Shown here piece by piece: positions 46,171 to 54,375 of a DNA stretch of 64,000 nucleotides. The stretch comes from Lujinxingia sediminis (GTDB lineage: Bacteria; Myxococcota_A; Bradymonadia; Bradymonadales; Bradymonadaceae). The notes under the pieces are model-generated. The model ran no database searches. It saw only the letters and a program-made list of their open reading frames with translations, and was not told the origin of the DNA. The translations under genes were made by a program, and so were the position numbers. The stretch is taken from the NCBI RefSeq assembly GCF_004005565.1, contig NZ_SADD01000011.1:1-64000 (forward strand), in the 5' to 3' direction. Position 1 is the first letter of the stretch. The number at the start of each line of letters is the position of its first letter.

Positions 46171-46647
46171 ATGCCTTCGTCTCATTCCCCCGAGAGCGCA
46201 ACACCGGAAGATGCCCGTCATCGGGCGCACCAGGAGCTGCAGCGCGCCTACCTGCTCATCACCTACGGGCATTGCACCGAGGCCCTGGAGGCCTGTGAGC
46301 GCGCCGCTGAGCTGCTTCCGGATCATCCGCTGCCGCTCACGTTAAAAGGTGGGATCCTCATTGCCAGCGGCCAACTTCCCCTTGCCATTCGCACCCTGCA
46401 GCAGGTGAAACGCACCCACCGCGATGACATCCTGGCGAGCATCTACATGGCCGAGGCTTGCTTTCTGGCCGGACGCCATCGTCGCGCCTGGCGCGTGCTC
46501 GACGAGATCGACCCGGAGGCTCTGGCGCAGAGCCCCCACGCCGAGCTCGCGCTCGCGCTCCGAGAGACCTGGTCGCAGATCCCTCCCGATGAGCTGCCGA
46601 AACCCCTGCAGGTCAACCTCGACGATGAGTCCCAGCCCATCGCCTGA
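46171..46647 (+). CDS. TPR-repeat protein, chaperone-like
   Basis: This 158-aa cytoplasmic protein has about three TPR units (AYLLITYGHCTEALEACERA, PLPLTLKGGILIASGQL, IYMAEACFLAGRHRRAWRVL). The size and repeat count resemble LcrH/SycD-class II chaperones of type III translocators, and also generic TPR adaptors. It has a GGAGCACCT site before its ATG and follows the 139-aa gene by 17 bases. The pair is probably one operon with the 154-aa gene downstream. Confidence 0.65.
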   Translation: MPSSHSPESATPEDARHRAHQELQRAYLLITYGHCTEALEACERAAELLPDHPLPLTLKGGILIASGQLPLAIRTLQQVKRTHRDDILASIYMAEACFLAGRHRRAWRVLDEIDPEALAQSPHAELALALRETWSQIPPDELPKPLQVNLDDESQPIA

Positions 46648-46806
46648 TGCGTGACCCGGTGCGCTCCGAGCCCTCGCCGCGGAGCGCACCGAAACCGCGG
46701 CCTCATCGTTCCGCGCCATGGCTTTTTCATACGCTCAAACGACGAGTTTAATGCGTACGTTTTTCTGCCCGCACGCAGCTACAACCGGGCTTCCGGAGTG
46801 ATGTGT

Positions 46807-47271
46807 ATGAACATCTCAAACCAGCCACCTTCGATTGACCCGGGGGCCTTCGATGAATTCGAGGCCTCGCTTCAAGACCGGATCGCTGCCGCGATCTCCG
46901 GCGCTGCCGCCCCGGAGGGCGGCCCGGCCTCGACCGCCGAGACTGCGATTGATGCCACCGCGTCCACCGTGCCGCTCTCGACTCATCCGACCACCGCCTC
47001 GCTCGCAACGTTGGTCGCCGCCGCCATGCGCGACCCCTCCCGCGCCGCCGACCTCCCCAGGCAGAGCCTGGAGATCATCGTCGAGCGTAAGCTCAGCGCT
47101 CAGGCCATCCCGACCCTCCCCGGTGCTCGGGAGGCCCTCCTCGACGCCATGAGCAACGACCTTCACGTCCTCTCCGAGCTCACCGACATCATCGTTGACC
47201 TCGTCGACCGCCTCGCCAGCGCCGCGCGCCGTGGGCTGGACTGGCCCGCTGCTCCTCCGGACACTCCCTGA
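46807..47271 (+). CDS. Hypothetical small protein, third gene of the TPR triad
   Basis: This 154-aa protein has an Ala/Thr/Pro-rich N-terminal half and a helical C-terminal half (REALLDAMSNDLHVLSELTD and IVDLVDRLASAARRGLDW). There is no signal peptide. GGAG lies eight bases before ATG 46807; ATG 46801 is too close to that site. It lies 159 bases after the TPR gene, and that gap has no evident terminator. The function is unknown. Confidence 0.6.
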   Translation: MNISNQPPSIDPGAFDEFEASLQDRIAAAISGAAAPEGGPASTAETAIDATASTVPLSTHPTTASLATLVAAAMRDPSRAADLPRQSLEIIVERKLSAQAIPTLPGAREALLDAMSNDLHVLSELTDIIVDLVDRLASAARRGLDWPAAPPDTP

Positions 47272-47444
47272 TTTCATATGTGCTGCGCCGCCCTTTGAGG
47301 GCACGTGAACCTGCGGACACCTGCCCCGATTGCGTCTTGCTCGCCGGTGCCCCGCGGCGTTATGTTAGCGGCCTCGCATGATCGCCCCGGTGCGCCCTGG
47401 CGTAGCGACGCGATTGGCATATGGCTTCGCGGAGTAATCAGCCT

Positions 47445-47738
47445 ATGAGCGCACAACATCTGGAACCGGCCGCCGAAATCCCCGGCTTTCGCATGGGTCA
47501 TTGCCCGCAATGCCAGCGCTCCGTGCTGGCCGCACGTGATCTTGAGGGCGATGAGCTCGTCGAGGTCTGCATGCATTGCTCCTGCAACCTCTCGGCCAGC
47601 GCCGCTCAGACCCTGCGCTGGGTTGAGGCCCAGGACCTGGTTGAACTGGGGTACTTCGTCGACGGCTTCGAGCCCGAGGACTGCGACTCCCATGGCGGGT
47701 GTCGTGATGGTGCCTGTGGCGTACGTCAGCCTGCCTGA
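47445..47738 (+). CDS. Small Cys-rich zinc-ribbon-like protein
   Basis: This 97-aa protein has CPQC and CMHCSCN (a four-Cys zinc-ribbon pattern near residues 20-52) and a C-terminal [12 protein letters not shown] cluster. It is cytoplasmic, as it has no signal peptide. The ATG at 47445 has GGAG ten bases upstream; 47421 is an alternative. Upstream, TTGCTC and TATGTT are spaced by 18 bases (47337-47366) and are a possible promoter. The role is unknown. Confidence 0.6.
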   Translation: MSAQHLEPAAEIPGFRMGHCPQCQRSVLAARDLEGDELVEVCMHCSCNLSASAAQTLRWVEAQDLVELGYFVDGFEPEDCDSHGGCRDGACGVRQPA

Positions 47739-47794
47739 CACGTTTTGAACGATTCTACGATCTCAGCTTTGATTGTCCCTTTGAGGAGGCGTTG

Positions 47795-48976
47795 ATGCAG
47801 TATGAGGTGTTCATCCCGGCGGCCGAGGAAGGTGGCTTCGATGTGACCATTGAGGTCGAGGCCAGCAACTGGACGCAGGCCCTGAAAACCGGCCTGGAGC
47901 GCCTCGGCGAGGGCATGGTTCGCAACGTGATGTGCGATATTAAGAGCGACAACTCCATCCACGTCACCGACGCCACCAGCCAGCGGGTCTTCATCATCCG
48001 TGAGGTTGAGGCTCAGGCCGGCGCCGAGCCCGAGCCTCCTCAGGCGGCTACCGTCAAGATGGAGCCCCTGGCTCGCCCTGAACCCGCAGCTGAAGTTGAG
48101 CCAACACAGGAGCCCGAACCCGAGCCCGAAGTTGAGCCAACACAGGAGCCCGAACCCGAGCCCGAAGTTGAGCCAACACAGGAGCCCGAACCCGAGCCCG
48201 AAGTTGAGCCAACACCGGAGCCCGAACCCGAGCCCGAAGTTGAGCCAACACAGGAGCCCGAACCCAAAGCCGAGGCGAAGCCCGAACCCGAGTCCGAGCA
48301 GTGGCAATCCGACGACGGCAAAATGCGCATCAGCTCCTCGACCTTCGAGTCGCTGCAACGCGACGATGTGGAGGAGAAGCCCCGTGTCATCAGCGAGTCG
48401 CGCCACAAGACCGGCGAGCGCAGCGCGGTGACGATCGGCCGCACCGACGAGAAGGTCGCCGCAAATCTCATTGAGGATGTGTTCCTGGAGATCCAGGCCA
48501 TCCATGAGAACAACATGGCGCTCGAAGACGTCGTCAACTTCGTGATGGACATGGTCATGGAGAAGCTCAACGCCGAGAGCGGCTCCATTCTCTTCGCCGA
48601 CGTCAATGGCCGCGAGCTCTACTTTGCCGCCGCCCGCGGTCCCAAAGCTGAAGAGATCATGAGCTTCCGCGTGCCGATGGGCCAGGGCATCGTTGGTTTC
48701 TGCGCCCGTGAAGGCGTCAGCCTGGCGATCAGTGACGTCCATCAAGACCCCCGTTTTTACAAAAAGATCTCCGAGTCGCTGGGATACGAAACGACCAGCC
48801 TGGCCTGTTCCCCGGTTCAGTTTGAGGGCCGGGTTTACGGCGCGATCGAAGTTATCAACAAGAAAGGTGCCAGCTCGTTTGCCGGCCAGGAGATCAGCGC
48901 GATGGCCTACATCGGCCGCCAGCTCGCCGAGTTCATTCACGAGCTGATTATGGCCCGCGAGAAGATCGAAGCCTGA
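47795..48976 (+). CDS. GAF-domain protein with Pro/Glu tandem-repeat linker
   Basis: Three parts are visible. Residues 1-72 form a small domain ([54 protein letters not shown]) that I know only as a partner of GAF domains in related groups. Residues about 90-165 are a Glu/Pro linker built of five 12-residue repeats. Residues about 220-390 are a GAF domain ([36 protein letters not shown]). GAF domains bind small ligands. There is no output domain, so it may act through protein contacts. ATG 47795 has GAGGAGG five bases upstream. Confidence 0.78.
   Translation: MQYEVFIPAAEEGGFDVTIEVEASNWTQALKTGLERLGEGMVRNVMCDIKSDNSIHVTDATSQRVFIIREVEAQAGAEPEPPQAATVKMEPLARPEPAAEVEPTQEPEPEPEVEPTQEPEPEPEVEPTQEPEPEPEVEPTPEPEPEPEVEPTQEPEPKAEAKPEPESEQWQSDDGKMRISSSTFESLQRDDVEEKPRVISESRHKTGERSAVTIGRTDEKVAANLIEDVFLEIQAIHENNMALEDVVNFVMDMVMEKLNAESGSILFADVNGRELYFAAARGPKAEEIMSFRVPMGQGIVGFCAREGVSLAISDVHQDPRFYKKISESLGYETTSLACSPVQFEGRVYGAIEVINKKGASSFAGQEISAMAYIGRQLAEFIHELIMAREKIEA
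48092..48271 (+). repeat. Five tandem copies of a 36-bp unit inside the GAF gene
   Basis: The unit begins GAAGTTGAGCCAACACAGGA and recurs at 48092, 48128, 48164, 48200 and 48236. The copies are identical, except for one change in copy 4 (ACACCGG for ACACAGG) and a divergent end in copy 5. The unit is a multiple of three, so each copy adds 12 residues rich in Glu and Pro. Confidence 0.93.
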
Positions 48977-48995
48977 GCTTTTCGCTCGACGCAAC

Positions 48996-49040
48996 ACCCA
49001 AAAAAGCCGCCGCTCCCATGAGGAGCGGCGGCTTTTTTGT
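48996..49040. terminator. Bidirectional terminator after the GAF gene
   Basis: A perfect 17-bp inverted repeat (49000-49016 with 49022-49038) has a 5-base loop, an A tract at its left end and a T tract at its right end. It serves the GAF gene (+) and the small membrane protein (-). Confidence 0.92.
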
Positions 49041-49085
49041 GCGTAGCGTCAGGTGGATGACGCAGGAGAGGGAGGGGCGACCGGA

Positions 49086-49421
49086 TTAGACGCCGGCAAA
49101 GGCCATGCTAAATCCCAGCCAGGAGAGCACCAACGCGATGCCCCACTGCAGGAAGACCTGCACCACGCCCACACCCATGCTCTTAAAGAAGCTCGTGTTG
49201 TAGGCGCTCATCATGACCAGCAGCCAGATAACTGGCTTGAGCACCCAGCCCAGAATCGGCACCAGCCCCACAAAGAAGAGCAGCACGTTCAAGAAGAGCG
49301 AGATTCCGATCGCCTTGGAGAGCGCGTTGGAGGTGTTGCCGTGGCCTACCATCGAGATCGCCACTTTGAGCGCAACGGCCTGAACGATGAAACTTACGAA
49401 AAAATAGAGAATGGCTGACAT
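49086..49421 (-). CDS. Small integral membrane protein
   Basis: This 111-aa protein has three or four hydrophobic helices (LYFFVSFIVQAVALKVAI, FLNVLLFFVGLVPILGWVL, VFLQWGIALVLSWLGF) and few charges. ATG 49421 has GAGG six bases upstream; 49424 is the alternative. No family is recognised. It lies between convergent transcription and the divergent FAAL-like gene. Confidence 0.6.
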   Translation of the reverse strand: MSAILYFFVSFIVQAVALKVAISMVGHGNTSNALSKAIGISLFLNVLLFFVGLVPILGWVLKPVIWLLVMMSAYNTSFFKSMGVGVVQVFLQWGIALVLSWLGFSMAFAGV

Positions 49422-49638
49422 CATAATCCTCGCGACATGTTGGGCGCCCCGCGTGGTGCGTACGCATCTTGAGGAGCGCGCAGCTAAGCTGACCCGCTGA
49501 GACGGGCTTCCCCTACCAGCGCAAACATACGCGCCGGGGCGATTTCTTCCAACAACCTGCGCCAGCGTCGACAGCTTCGGGGGCTTCGGGCTACAACCTC
49601 GGGGAGGGGCCGGTCAGGGCCCGCGACTTTTGACCTCG

Positions 49639-51543
49639 ATGATGAGCCGCGCAATGGCCCACGACTTCTATGATGATGAGCAGGCGCGCACCCGCGCCTG
49701 GCCCTCGCTCTTCGGTCTTCTTCAGACCCGCGCACAGCGCTCGCCGGCGCGCGGCATTTATATGCGTGATGAGCGAGGAGCCCAGGAGTTTCGGACCTAT
49801 TCTCAACTGCTGGCTGGCGCGCGACGTGTGGGCCATGCCCTCAAGGAGCGGGGCGTCGCCCCGGGAGAGCGCGTTTTGGTCGCGCAGCCTACCTGCTTCG
49901 ACGCGTTGATAAGTTTTTTTGGGGTCTGCGCGCTGGGTGCCGTGCCCGTGCCGCTGCCCTGGCCGCGGGAGATCGACGCTTTCAAGGGGCTCACAAACCT
50001 GATGCGCTGGCGGCGTATCGCGCGCCGCTATGATGCCCGGGTGCTGCTCTGCGCCGACCTCGGAGTCCGTGCCGAGTCTGGCTGGCCAGGGGTCTGGCCC
50101 CCGTACCCCCTGGAGCACGTGCTCGACCCCCAGCGCCTGCTCGCCGGTCAGCCGGCTCACGTAGACTTTCAGGCCTTTGAGCCTCAACCCGACGATGTGG
50201 CTTATATCCAGTCGACCTCCGGCACCACCGGCGCGCCGCGTGGGGTGATGCTCACTCATGCCGGCCTGCGCACCTCGCTGGAGGCTATTGGCAGACGCAT
50301 TGAGGCGTCTTCGGAAGATGTGCAGGTCTCCTGGCTTCCTCTCGACAATATCATGGGACTTGTAGGCGCGGTCTTCTTTGCGATGCACTGGGATATTCGC
50401 CTTGTGTTGATGCCCCCGGAACGTTTTCTGGATCAGCCCGAAGACTGGTTCTGGGCCATCCACGACCATCGCGCCACGTTAAGCCTGGCGCCGAACTTCG
50501 CTTACAACTACTGCGTGCGCCGCTGCCAGAACTCGGCATTAGAGGGGCTGGACCTCTCCAGCTGGCGTATCGCCATGAATGGCTCCGAGCCTGTGCGCGC
50601 TCAGCATATGCACCGCTTTCGTGAGCGTTTTAAGGCGTTTGGCCTTCAAAATTGGGCGCAGATGCCCGTCTACGGCATGAGTGAGGCCACACTGGGGATT
50701 GCTTTTCATCCCGCCGGCCAGCCTCCACGCATCGACGGCATCAACCGGCGCACACTGGAGTGGGACCGTCGGGCCGAGCCTTTGCCCGAGGCCGGCGCGC
50801 CCTCACCCTACGAGCGCATGCACGTCGTCTCGGTCGGTCGCCCCCTCGATCCGGTGGAGATCTGCGTGATCGACGAGCAGGGTAACGAGCTCCCCGAACG
50901 CTGCCTTGGCGAGGTGGCCATGAAGGGGCCTACAGTGATGGCGGGCTATGTTGACGCGACCAAACGCGAGGCCTCCGATGTGCAACCCACCCGTCTTCGT
51001 GATGGATGGCTGCTCACCGGTGATCTGGGCTACGTGGCCGATGGCGATCTTTTCTATGTCAGCCGCCGCTCCGACTGTATCGAGGCCGCAGGGGGGAAAC
51101 GATTGATCTTCCCCGAAGAAGTCGAGCTCTTCGTCGACTCGGTCGACGGGGTGCGTTCAGGCAGCACAGCGATCTTTTCTGACCCGGACCATGGTGATGA
51201 GGATCGCCTGGTTGTGGCGTTTGAGGTTCAGACAGGCGCCGACGCGGGCGAGCTCGACGATCGCATCAACGCGCTGCTGGCGGCTCACCTCGATGTGCAT
51301 CCGGTAAGGCTGATGCACCTGCCTCCGCGATCGGTGCCCAAGACCGCGTCGGGCAAGGTGCGCCGTCAGCTCTGCGCCAGGCTCTACGCCGACAACCTGC
51401 TCGGCCGCCGGCGCTCCGCCTGGCCCGCTCCGGGCGCGCTGCGCGCAAGCCTGAGAGACCTCTCCGAGGCGCTCTCCGCCAGCGGTGAGTCGGCCTCAGT
51501 GCGCCTCAAGGCGCTCTTCGGTGGCGCGTCAAAAGACGAGTAA
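49639..51543 (+). CDS. Fatty acyl-AMP ligase-like protein (AMP-binding)
   Basis: The 634-aa ANL-superfamily enzyme activates a fatty acid as acyl-AMP. Motifs are STSGTTGAPRGVMLTH (P-loop), SWLPLDNIMGLVGAV, LAPNFAYNYCVRR, MNGSEPVR, YGMSEATL and the catalytic-loop PKTASGKVRR with its lysine. The last six motifs follow FAALs, which pass acyl-AMP to acyl carrier proteins for polyketide or lipid synthesis, rather than acyl-CoA ligases. No ACP or PKS gene is near. The start is uncertain: TTG 49630, ATG 49639 and 49654 are in frame, and none has a strong ribosome site. Confidence 0.85.
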   Translation: MMSRAMAHDFYDDEQARTRAWPSLFGLLQTRAQRSPARGIYMRDERGAQEFRTYSQLLAGARRVGHALKERGVAPGERVLVAQPTCFDALISFFGVCALGAVPVPLPWPREIDAFKGLTNLMRWRRIARRYDARVLLCADLGVRAESGWPGVWPPYPLEHVLDPQRLLAGQPAHVDFQAFEPQPDDVAYIQSTSGTTGAPRGVMLTHAGLRTSLEAIGRRIEASSEDVQVSWLPLDNIMGLVGAVFFAMHWDIRLVLMPPERFLDQPEDWFWAIHDHRATLSLAPNFAYNYCVRRCQNSALEGLDLSSWRIAMNGSEPVRAQHMHRFRERFKAFGLQNWAQMPVYGMSEATLGIAFHPAGQPPRIDGINRRTLEWDRRAEPLPEAGAPSPYERMHVVSVGRPLDPVEICVIDEQGNELPERCLGEVAMKGPTVMAGYVDATKREASDVQPTRLRDGWLLTGDLGYVADGDLFYVSRRSDCIEAAGGKRLIFPEEVELFVDSVDGVRSGSTAIFSDPDHGDEDRLVVAFEVQTGADAGELDDRINALLAAHLDVHPVRLMHLPPRSVPKTASGKVRRQLCARLYADNLLGRRRSAWPAPGALRASLRDLSEALSASGESASVRLKALFGGASKDE

Positions 51544-51599
51544 GTTTCTCACCGCCATTGCGCGGGCCACTGAGACCGAAACATCGCCGGCGCTCTCCC

Positions 51600-51854
51600 T
51601 TAGCGCTCGGCACCCACGCGCGTGCAGACCAGCCCCTCCTCCACACGGCGCACTTCGCAACGCTGCCCCACGCGGCAATCCGCGTCTTCCTCGCATGCGC
51701 TGCGACACCCGGAAGGTTCACACACAAGCCCCGGATCGCACTCATAATCGCTGCGACACAGGGGCACCTCCTCCTCGGGGCCACATCCGCCCGTCAGAAG
51801 CAGCACGATCGCTGCCAGTGGTGCCGCAAGCTGACGTGCGTTCAAGAGTGCCAT
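51600..51854 (-). CDS. Small Cys-rich lipoprotein
   Basis: This 84-aa protein has a lipoprotein signal (IVLLLTGGC) and one Cys-rich module: CRSDYECDPGLVCEPSGC, then ACEEDADCRVGQRC. The DxDCxxGxxC pattern recurs in the two upstream lipoproteins on the same strand. GGAG lies six bases before ATG 51854. It is probably surface or outer-membrane anchored with disulfides; the function is unknown. Confidence 0.75.
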   Translation of the reverse strand: MALLNARQLAAPLAAIVLLLTGGCGPEEEVPLCRSDYECDPGLVCEPSGCRSACEEDADCRVGQRCEVRRVEEGLVCTRVGAER

Positions 51855-51870
51855 CGTCTTCTCCAAACGA

Positions 51871-51903
51871 AACAGGCCGCCATCGATACGATGGCGGCCT
51901 GTT
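51871..51903 (-). terminator. Hairpin between two lipoprotein genes
   Basis: A perfect 15-bp stem (51871-51885 with 51889-51903) has a 3-base loop. On the minus strand it follows the 312-aa lipoprotein stop and precedes the ribosome site of the 84-aa gene. The T tract is short (GTTTCGTTT), so it may attenuate rather than stop transcription. Confidence 0.6.
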
Positions 51904-51946
51904 CTCTTACCTCAAGCGTCGAGGTGTCACATCAAAACGATGCGAC

Positions 51947-52885
51947 TTACTCGGCCGCGTCGGAGAAGCGGACGTTGGTGCCAAGCACGCCGGTCATCGC
52001 CTCGGCGTTGAGCGGAACCTCATCGCAGTTGGCCGGGCTGGAGACGTTGCTGCCGGCGTCGGTGCAGATGTAGACGTCGTAGTAGTCAGCAGAGGTCTGT
52101 GCGGTGGCGTTGCAGGCCGGACCGAACTCACCAACATTGATGGTGTGGCTCTCGTCGAGGGCGATCAGGTTGTCGTTCTCGTCGCGAAACTGCACGTAGA
52201 GCGAGCCGCCACAGCCCAGGGCCACAACGGTCTGGTCGGTGAAGTTGGTGGTGATTTCGTTGTCGTTATCGAGACGCACAAACGCTTCATCGGCCGGGCA
52301 CTGGTCGACAAGGTCAGGGGCCGAGCCGTCGATCACGTCGAAGGTGTTGATGAAGTCGGAGCCTGCGGTGATGTCGTCGCCCACAGCCTCTCCGTAGGCG
52401 ATCACGCCGGAGTCATCTTTAAGCTCCACGTACATGATCTTGGCACCGGCGGTGGCGTAACCGTAGGTGGTGTCACCGCAGCGGTCGTCGCCTTCCACGT
52501 CGGTCACGTCGTTGATGCGCACGGTGTAGTACTCAGCCGGGCCTTCGCCGGGCTCAACGCACTGGCCGCTGACGTCATTACAAACCTGCCCATCGGGGCA
52601 ATCACCGAAATCGGCGTCGCGGCAGTCATCACCAGGCGCTTCGGCCGCGCGGCAGACCTTGCCTTCGGCGCCACCGGGGCGATCGACGCATTCGTCGGTG
52701 CCGGAGCAATCCGCGTTGGTTTCGCAGGTGTCCACGCACACCGTCAGGTCACAGACCTGACCGCCGGTGCAATCGTCGTCGAAGGTGCAGGACTCTTCCG
52801 AGTCAATCTCACCACACGCTGCCAGCAGACCCAGGCCGCCGACCGCCACAAAAAACAGTCCCGCTACATTACGCTTGATGTCCAT
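51947..52885 (-). CDS. Cys-rich lipoprotein with beta-rich C-terminal domain
   Basis: This 312-aa lipoprotein has a signal ending in LGLLAAC. The N-terminal region carries Cys modules related to its neighbours (CTFDDDCTGGQVCDLTVC, CETNADCSGTDECVDRPGG). About 190 residues of acidic, strand-rich sequence follow, with paired Cys (GDDRCGDTTYGY and ALGCGGSLYVQFRDEND). No domain is recognised. The start MDIKRNVAG at 52885 has an AAGGACG ribosome site and is preferred to the longer frame. A possible TATATA -10 lies about 200 bases upstream. Confidence 0.8.
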   Translation of the reverse strand: MDIKRNVAGLFFVAVGGLGLLAACGEIDSEESCTFDDDCTGGQVCDLTVCVDTCETNADCSGTDECVDRPGGAEGKVCRAAEAPGDDCRDADFGDCPDGQVCNDVSGQCVEPGEGPAEYYTVRINDVTDVEGDDRCGDTTYGYATAGAKIMYVELKDDSGVIAYGEAVGDDITAGSDFINTFDVIDGSAPDLVDQCPADEAFVRLDNDNEITTNFTDQTVVALGCGGSLYVQFRDENDNLIALDESHTINVGEFGPACNATAQTSADYYDVYICTDAGSNVSSPANCDEVPLNAEAMTGVLGTNVRFSDAAE

Positions 52886-53103
52886 AATCACGTCCTTTTC
52901 ATGGGGTTTGAGTCGAAGACCTCTTCTTCGGGAGGCCCGATGGCCTCGCGATGAGATGCCTTGCAACCTTCTTGCCACTTCACACCAAATACTTCCAAAA
53001 AAACACTTGAGCGATTCCGCGCGGCGCAAGAGTCGTCATGCTAACCTACACGCCACCGGCCGCTCTCGCTGCTACTTTCGGGGCGCTTTATATATGATGA
53101 GAC

Positions 53104-54126
53104 TCACAGAGTCACCACAAATTCAGTGAAGCCCTGTTGCGCCTCGACCTCCGGCGCGCCGCAATCGCGTTCGACACTCAGCTGCCCGGGCTCGCCCGAG
53201 CAAAGTGCGGCACGGTAACTTCCGGCTGGCAGACTTGAGGGTTGCTCAAGCTCATGGCCCAGCGGGCAGAGGGGGCTCTCGGCGAAGATCTCTACGCTCC
53301 AATCCGACCGTGGCAAGATGCGATCGCCGTAGCCGTCGACAAACTCCACCAGCATCCAGCCGCCGGGACCGCCCAGGGAGGTAAAGCGCGCCCGGGCTGC
53401 TTCCTTGATGCACATCTCGCTCTCATCCAACGCCACCGGGGCTGGCTGAAGGTAGGCCTCAACGGCGGGCATCTGCGGGGTCTCCACGCGCACGATCCGT
53501 CCGTAGGCCTCGGCGCTTCCCTCCGGGCTGCGCGCGATCACCGCGCCGATGCGCACCGGCGCAACTTCTACGGCAATCGGGTCCGTTCCGGCATCGAGCC
53601 CCGCGTCTGCGTCGATGCCCGTGTCGGCTCCGGTGTCGCCGTCGGCGTTGGGCTCGGGTTGATTCTGCTCAATCAGCAGGAGAATCGCCGGATTCGCATC
53701 GGCATCCTCAAGGGTGGACGCATCTTCATCGACGCTGGCGTCTGCACTGATTCCGGCGTCTTCACCGTCGGTGTCGCTCTCCTCAACTCGGTAGGCACAG
53801 CGCCCGTCCAGTCCGCAGAAGACCCGTGTGCTGTTGAGCTCTTCGCGGCATTGCTCATCGCTGGAGCACTGCACATCCGACGGTAGCCGATCATCGATAA
53901 GGCAGGCGTCTACAGGCTCGACTTCGCCGCTGCGCTGGTAGCTCAAGCATCGGCGGCCTTCGGAGCATTCGTCGTCGTCAGCGCAGGCATTCACGCATTG
54001 AAGATCGATGCAGTACTGCGCCGACTGGCAATCAGCGTCGTAGCGGCAGAGGTTCTCGACAAAGTCGCCGCATCCCCCTGCGGTGAGCACCATGGCTGTC
54101 AGAAAAAGTTTGAGCAGCATCTTCAT
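53104..54126 (-). CDS. Cys-rich lipoprotein with Asp-rich linker
   Basis: A signal ends in AGGC, then comes a Cys-rich region (CRYDADCQSAQYCIDLQC, CADDDECSEGRRC, SSDEQCREELNS) related to the two downstream genes. Next is an Asp/Ala-rich linker (SDTDGEDAGISADASVDEDA and a DADAGLDAGTD run) and a 150-residue C-terminal domain with strand-like sequence. The start at 54126 has an AGGA site; the open frame continues to 54762 but its extra part is not protein-like. The function is unknown. Confidence 0.78.
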   Translation of the reverse strand: MKMLLKLFLTAMVLTAGGCGDFVENLCRYDADCQSAQYCIDLQCVNACADDDECSEGRRCLSYQRSGEVEPVDACLIDDRLPSDVQCSSDEQCREELNSTRVFCGLDGRCAYRVEESDTDGEDAGISADASVDEDASTLEDADANPAILLLIEQNQPEPNADGDTGADTGIDADAGLDAGTDPIAVEVAPVRIGAVIARSPEGSAEAYGRIVRVETPQMPAVEAYLQPAPVALDESEMCIKEAARARFTSLGGPGGWMLVEFVDGYGDRILPRSDWSVEIFAESPLCPLGHELEQPSSLPAGSYRAALCSGEPGQLSVERDCGAPEVEAQQGFTEFVVTL

Positions 54127-54217
54127 ACGTATCCTGCCGGGGAACAGATGGAGTAGAGTTGCACCGGCGATGGGTAAAGCCTCTGGCAATGAGCGCCGGT
54201 GCGCTGCACGTGTGTGC

Positions 54218-54248
54218 CATATATGCAGATCGCAGGCCAGAAGATCAA
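54218..54248 (-). promoter_or_regulatory. Possible promoter of the 340-aa lipoprotein gene
   Basis: On the minus strand TTGATC (54243-54248) is followed after 17 bases by CATATA, or after 19 bases by TATATG (54218-54223). It lies about 90 bases upstream of the ATG at 54126. The match to consensus is moderate. Confidence 0.35.
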
Positions 54249-54375
54249 AGGATTCACTCGGTCTGCGCTTGAGTTTACGATCGGTGGGCAAGCCGCTATG
54301 GTCCGCCGGCGACCCGGTGCGGCAGTGGTGCGGCTCCGGCGTCGTGTGATCACTTGAATGATTGGAGCACCGCCC

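Noticed and set aside
48092..48271. Direct repeats that look like a CRISPR array
   Set aside because: The 36-bp units are contiguous with no spacers, are in frame within a real coding gene, and encode a Glu/Pro linker.
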